Below, piece by piece: positions 61,393 through 64,000 of a stretch of DNA of 64,000 bases. The stretch is from Microbacterium sp. 3J1 (GTDB taxonomy: Bacteria > Actinomycetota > Actinomycetes > Actinomycetales > Microbacteriaceae), in contig NZ_CDWI01000011.1 of assembly GCF_001049495.1 (NCBI RefSeq), positions 806,001-870,000 of the forward strand, given 5' to 3'. Both the position numbers and the translations under genes were made by a program. The notes under the pieces were generated by a model. It did not search any database. It saw only the letters and a list, made by a program, of their open reading frames with translations, and was not told where the DNA came from. Every line of letters starts with the position of its first letter. Position 1 is the stretch's first letter.

Positions 61393-62472
61393 TCAGAGCC
61401 GCTTCTGCCACGCGCCGGCGTACGACACCGGTCGGAACCCGATCGTCTCGTTGATCGAGAGCATCGGACGGTTCTCCTCGGCGTTGAAGGTCGAGACCGC
61501 AGGGGAGAGTGGCATGAGATCGCGCCAGCGCAGCAGGTTCGCGGCCTTCACGAGCGCGCCCAGGCGATGGCCACGATGGTCACGCGCGACGAGCGTGCCG
61601 AGCTGGTGCGTCGTCCGGGTGCGGTCGGCGCCGATGAGCAGCTCGTTGTACGCCACGAGGTCTCCACTCGGCAGGTGCTGCGCCGCCGTCACGGACAGGG
61701 CCTGACCGGCTCCGGTGAGCCGCCTCTCCCGTCGCACGACGCGGTCGGCGTCCCAGTGCTCGGCGACGAACTCCATGTCCCCGCTGGGCGCGTCGGTCGA
61801 CAGCCGAGCGAGGATCGCGGCATATCCGTCCTGGAACTCCCGTGGCGTCGGAGCCATCCAGTGCAGAAGGCGGTAGTCGGCGCCTGCGGCTGCGTCGGCC
61901 TCGGCGAGCAGGGCGCGCAGTGGCGCGGGGTCGGCGCGCAGGTCGAACTCGCTGTTGCGCTCCACCTGCTCGAAGACGTAGCCCCTCGCGGCGATCGCGT
62001 CCGCCAGCGGAGTCGTGGGAATGCGTCCCCAGCCGGTCCGCGGCGTGATCATCTCGCCGGACGAAACGGGTCGGTGCAGAGTCCAGGTCTGGATGAGGGA
62101 GCGTCCATGTGCCCGTGCCTCGCTCTCCGCGAGGTCGAGCAACGCGTCCTCGACACCGGTTCCCCAATGGCGCTCCGGTACGAGGAGGTCGATCTCCGCG
62201 GCCTGCGCGTCCGCCTCCTGCGCATAGTCGATGGTGATCATGCCCACGATCTCGCCGCGCTCACGGGCGACGAACCCCGTGTGCAGGGTGTCGGTCGCGT
62301 CTTGCCAGGAGGCGAGCATCTGCGCGGCATCGGGGGCGATCTCCGGCAGGCCGACCGCCTCATCGCAGATGAGGCGGTTGAGCTCGCCGTAGGCGCGGAA
62401 CTCAGCGCCGTCGTCGTCGGTCAGCGATGCCGGGACTCTCAGCGGTGAGATCGTCAGGGTGGTGGTGGTCAT
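61393..62472 (-). CDS. Two-domain GNAT acetyltransferase, copy 1
   Basis: The 359-residue protein holds two GNAT-like halves. The first (about 10-165) has GFVARERGEIVGMITIDYAQ and LVPERHWGTGVEDALLDLAE; the second (about 180-359) has the acetyl-CoA loop VARDHRGHRLGALVK and ends STFNAEENRPMLSINETIGF. The ending with NAEENRPMLSINE is shared with the upstream gene, so these are tandem paralogues. The ATG overlaps the stop of copy 2 (ATGA), with GAAGGAG before it. The substrate is unknown. Confidence 0.88.
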   Translation of the reverse strand: MTTTTLTISPLRVPASLTDDDGAEFRAYGELNRLICDEAVGLPEIAPDAAQMLASWQDATDTLHTGFVARERGEIVGMITIDYAQEADAQAAEIDLLVPERHWGTGVEDALLDLAESEARAHGRSLIQTWTLHRPVSSGEMITPRTGWGRIPTTPLADAIAARGYVFEQVERNSEFDLRADPAPLRALLAEADAAAGADYRLLHWMAPTPREFQDGYAAILARLSTDAPSGDMEFVAEHWDADRVVRRERRLTGAGQALSVTAAQHLPSGDLVAYNELLIGADRTRTTHQLGTLVARDHRGHRLGALVKAANLLRWRDLMPLSPAVSTFNAEENRPMLSINETIGFRPVSYAGAWQKRL

Positions 62473-63557
62473 CTCAGCTCCTTCTTCCAAGCGCCTTCGT
62501 ATGCGATGGGTTCGAATCCCATCGCTTCGTTGATGGAGAGCATGGGCCGGTTCTCCTCGGCGTTGTAGGTGATCAGTTCCGGTGATCCGGGGTTCGCCTC
62601 CCTCCAGGCGAGGAGAGCGGCGCACTTGACGAGCTGGCCCAGCCGGTGGCCACGATGCTCCCTGAGCACGAGGGTGTCGTGCTGATGCGTCGTCGCGGTC
62701 GGATCCGGGCCGATGCCGAGTTCAGTGAATGCGGCCAGCTCGCCGGTGCCGACGTGATGCGCGACTGTCACCTGCATCGTCTGGCCCATCTCCGAGATCC
62801 GCGCCTCGGCATCGATCACGCGCTGCGGATCCCAGAACTCCTCATCGGTCTCGAGGTCTGCGGACGGTGCGTCGGTCGACATGCGGGATTTCAGCCACGC
62901 ATACCCCTCGAGGTGCTCTGCAGGTGTCGGGATCATCCACTGCAGCACGCGGTAGTCCGCGGAGAACGTGCGTGCGTCGTCGAGCAGCGTCTGCGCGCGT
63001 CGCACGCTCTCGTCCGTCGCCGGGAGCCGGCTCACGCGGTACACCTGCTCCAGGGTGAAGCCGTGGCGTCGGAGGAAACGTGCGACGTGATCGTCGGGGA
63101 CGCTCCCGTACCCGGTGCGCGCCTCCAGGCGCGCACCATCGCCCGCCTGCTGCTCGGTCCAGTTCTGGATCACCGTCCGCCCGTGGTCGCGAACGACGGC
63201 CTCGATGTGCGGCAGGATCGCCGAGCCGATTCCACGTCCCCACACGTGGGGATGGATCTCGATCGAGGCGATGGCGACCCGTGAGCCGTCCTCGAGCGGG
63301 ATGTCGACGACGGCACGGCCGACGATCTCTTCGTCGACCCGCACGGCCCAGACGACGGTGGTGCGCTCTTTCCGCGAACGGAGAAGCGGGAGAAGGGCTT
63401 CGGGAGTGAGGTCCTGCTCGGCGCGGCCGGTGAGTTCTCGGTAGACGGCGTTGCGCACGCGGGCGAGTTCTCGGAACTCGCCCGCGTCGGCTGCATCCGC
63501 CCGTGCGGGAAGCACGAGCGGATGCAGCGTGGCATCGGTGGTGAGGGGGATGCTCAT
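62469..63557 (-). CDS. Two-domain GNAT acetyltransferase, copy 2
   Basis: The 362-residue protein has the same two-half build as copy 1: a first half with IEIHPHVWGRGIGSAILPHIE (acetyl-CoA loop VWGRGIGS), and a second half with LREHRGHRLGQLVKCAALL and the shared ending TYNAEENRPMLSINEAMGF. Its first-half CoA loop (WGRGIG) is nearer the classic R/Q-x-x-G-x-G/A than that of copy 1 (WGTGVE), so the first half of copy 1 may have lost activity. GGAGG precedes the ATG at 63557. Copy 1 follows with an ATGA overlap. Confidence 0.88.
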   Translation of the reverse strand: MSIPLTTDATLHPLVLPARADAADAGEFRELARVRNAVYRELTGRAEQDLTPEALLPLLRSRKERTTVVWAVRVDEEIVGRAVVDIPLEDGSRVAIASIEIHPHVWGRGIGSAILPHIEAVVRDHGRTVIQNWTEQQAGDGARLEARTGYGSVPDDHVARFLRRHGFTLEQVYRVSRLPATDESVRRAQTLLDDARTFSADYRVLQWMIPTPAEHLEGYAWLKSRMSTDAPSADLETDEEFWDPQRVIDAEARISEMGQTMQVTVAHHVGTGELAAFTELGIGPDPTATTHQHDTLVLREHRGHRLGQLVKCAALLAWREANPGSPELITYNAEENRPMLSINEAMGFEPIAYEGAWKKELR

Positions 63558-63571
63558 CGATGGCCTCCGGG

Positions 63572-63850
63572 TCAGCGCAGCTGGCGATGCAGGTCGAGGG
63601 TGAGCAGAGCCAGGTTCGGGTCGCTCGGGCCGTGGAGACGGTCCAGGAACAGCGGGTCGATCGGGGCCGCAGCGAGGCGGCGCGCGTTTCGTGGACGCTG
63701 TGCCCTCTGGAGCAGCCAGAGGCCGATGCGGAGGGAGAGACGATCGGCGAGGGCGAGGCGGCGCAGGTCGTCGGGTGCGGGGATGTGCAGGACCGTGGGG
63801 TCCTCGGTATCCGGAGGGTGGACGGTGTGGTGGTGCAACGTGGTGTTCAC
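63572..63850 (-). CDS. Small protein of unknown function (92 aa)
   Basis: The 92-residue frame begins MNTTLHHHTVHPPDTEDP, rich in His and Pro, and continues with a helical part DDLRRLALADRLSLRIGLWLLQRAQRPRNARRLA and an end DPNLALLTLDLHRQLR (each only partly shown). No family is recognised. The balanced helical part and its place 14 bases before the acetyltransferase pair on the same strand suggest it is coding and first in the operon. The 150 bases from 63851 to the window end show no further gene. Confidence 0.5.
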   Translation of the reverse strand: MNTTLHHHTVHPPDTEDPTVLHIPAPDDLRRLALADRLSLRIGLWLLQRAQRPRNARRLAAAPIDPLFLDRLHGPSDPNLALLTLDLHRQLR

Positions 63851-64000
63851 GATGTGTCCTTCGGTGAGGGTGTGCGGGAGCGAGCCGTCGCACGGCGCAG
63901 AACGGCGCCGGACGAGCAGCGGAAGTGAGGCGAACCCGGAGCGTCACGAGTGGACGAGTCGCCGGGGTCGACGGAGATCCGTGATCCGAAGGGATCAGAG

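Overview
The window is about 70% GC and carries tightly packed genes, many with GTG or TTG starts. Its gene content (ilvDBNC, serA, leuB, leuCD, the gpsA/ddl/thiL/rsmD/recG/coaD/rpmF/rnc/mutM block, DUF3515 and DUF3263) points to a high-GC actinobacterium. Microbacteriaceae, most likely Microbacterium or a close relative, is the best guess; this rests on protein likeness and layout, not on a search.

Layout. (1) 1-4249 is the right end of an integrated prophage: a holin-like gene cut by the window edge, two late tail-type genes (one an SGNH hydrolase), a TIR-domain protein of the CAP12/Pycsar-effector type, three small phage genes, and at 4226-4249 a broken 3' end of a tmRNA gene, which I read as the attachment site. 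The old tmRNA terminator follows. (2) 4270-16010 is host chromosome: a CPBP protease, hisN, lipoproteins, tRNA-Lys, an MFS/MarR pair, an IclR regulator divergent from a CoA-transferase/thiolase operon, and an MFS gene. (3) 16061-18315 is otsAB for trehalose. (4) 18325-23509 is ilvD-ilvB-ilvN-ilvC, followed by membrane proteins, serA, a TetR/MFS divergent pair, leuB and ilvE: most of branched-chain amino acid synthesis plus the first step to serine. (5) 31793-40623 holds an FAH-family hydrolase, an MFS gene, gltX, tRNA-Gln, topoisomerase IB, pepN, an acetyltransferase, a metallo-hydrolase and tRNA-Glu. (6) 40743-47424 has a sigma factor with a DUF4349 membrane protein, terC behind a probable manganese riboswitch, and a sulfhydrylase/flavin monooxygenase pair. 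(7) 47505-53964 is leuCD behind a leucine-rich leader peptide, then murA, plsC, gpsA and ddl. (8) 54014-61298 is a housekeeping block from DUF3515/thiL to mutM. (9) 61393-63850 has two tandem two-domain acetyltransferases and a small protein.

A signal that runs through the window is a -10 hexamer of the form TANNNT placed 6 or 7 bases before a start codon, on both strands and in prophage and host genes alike. It implies many leaderless mRNAs, and I used it to choose several starts. The most interesting items are the TIR protein in the prophage cargo position beside the tmRNA attachment site, the leaderless leucine leader peptide before leuC, the riboswitch with a mutually exclusive Shine-Dalgarno-sequestering hairpin before terC, and the 95-base overlap of gpsA with ddl.
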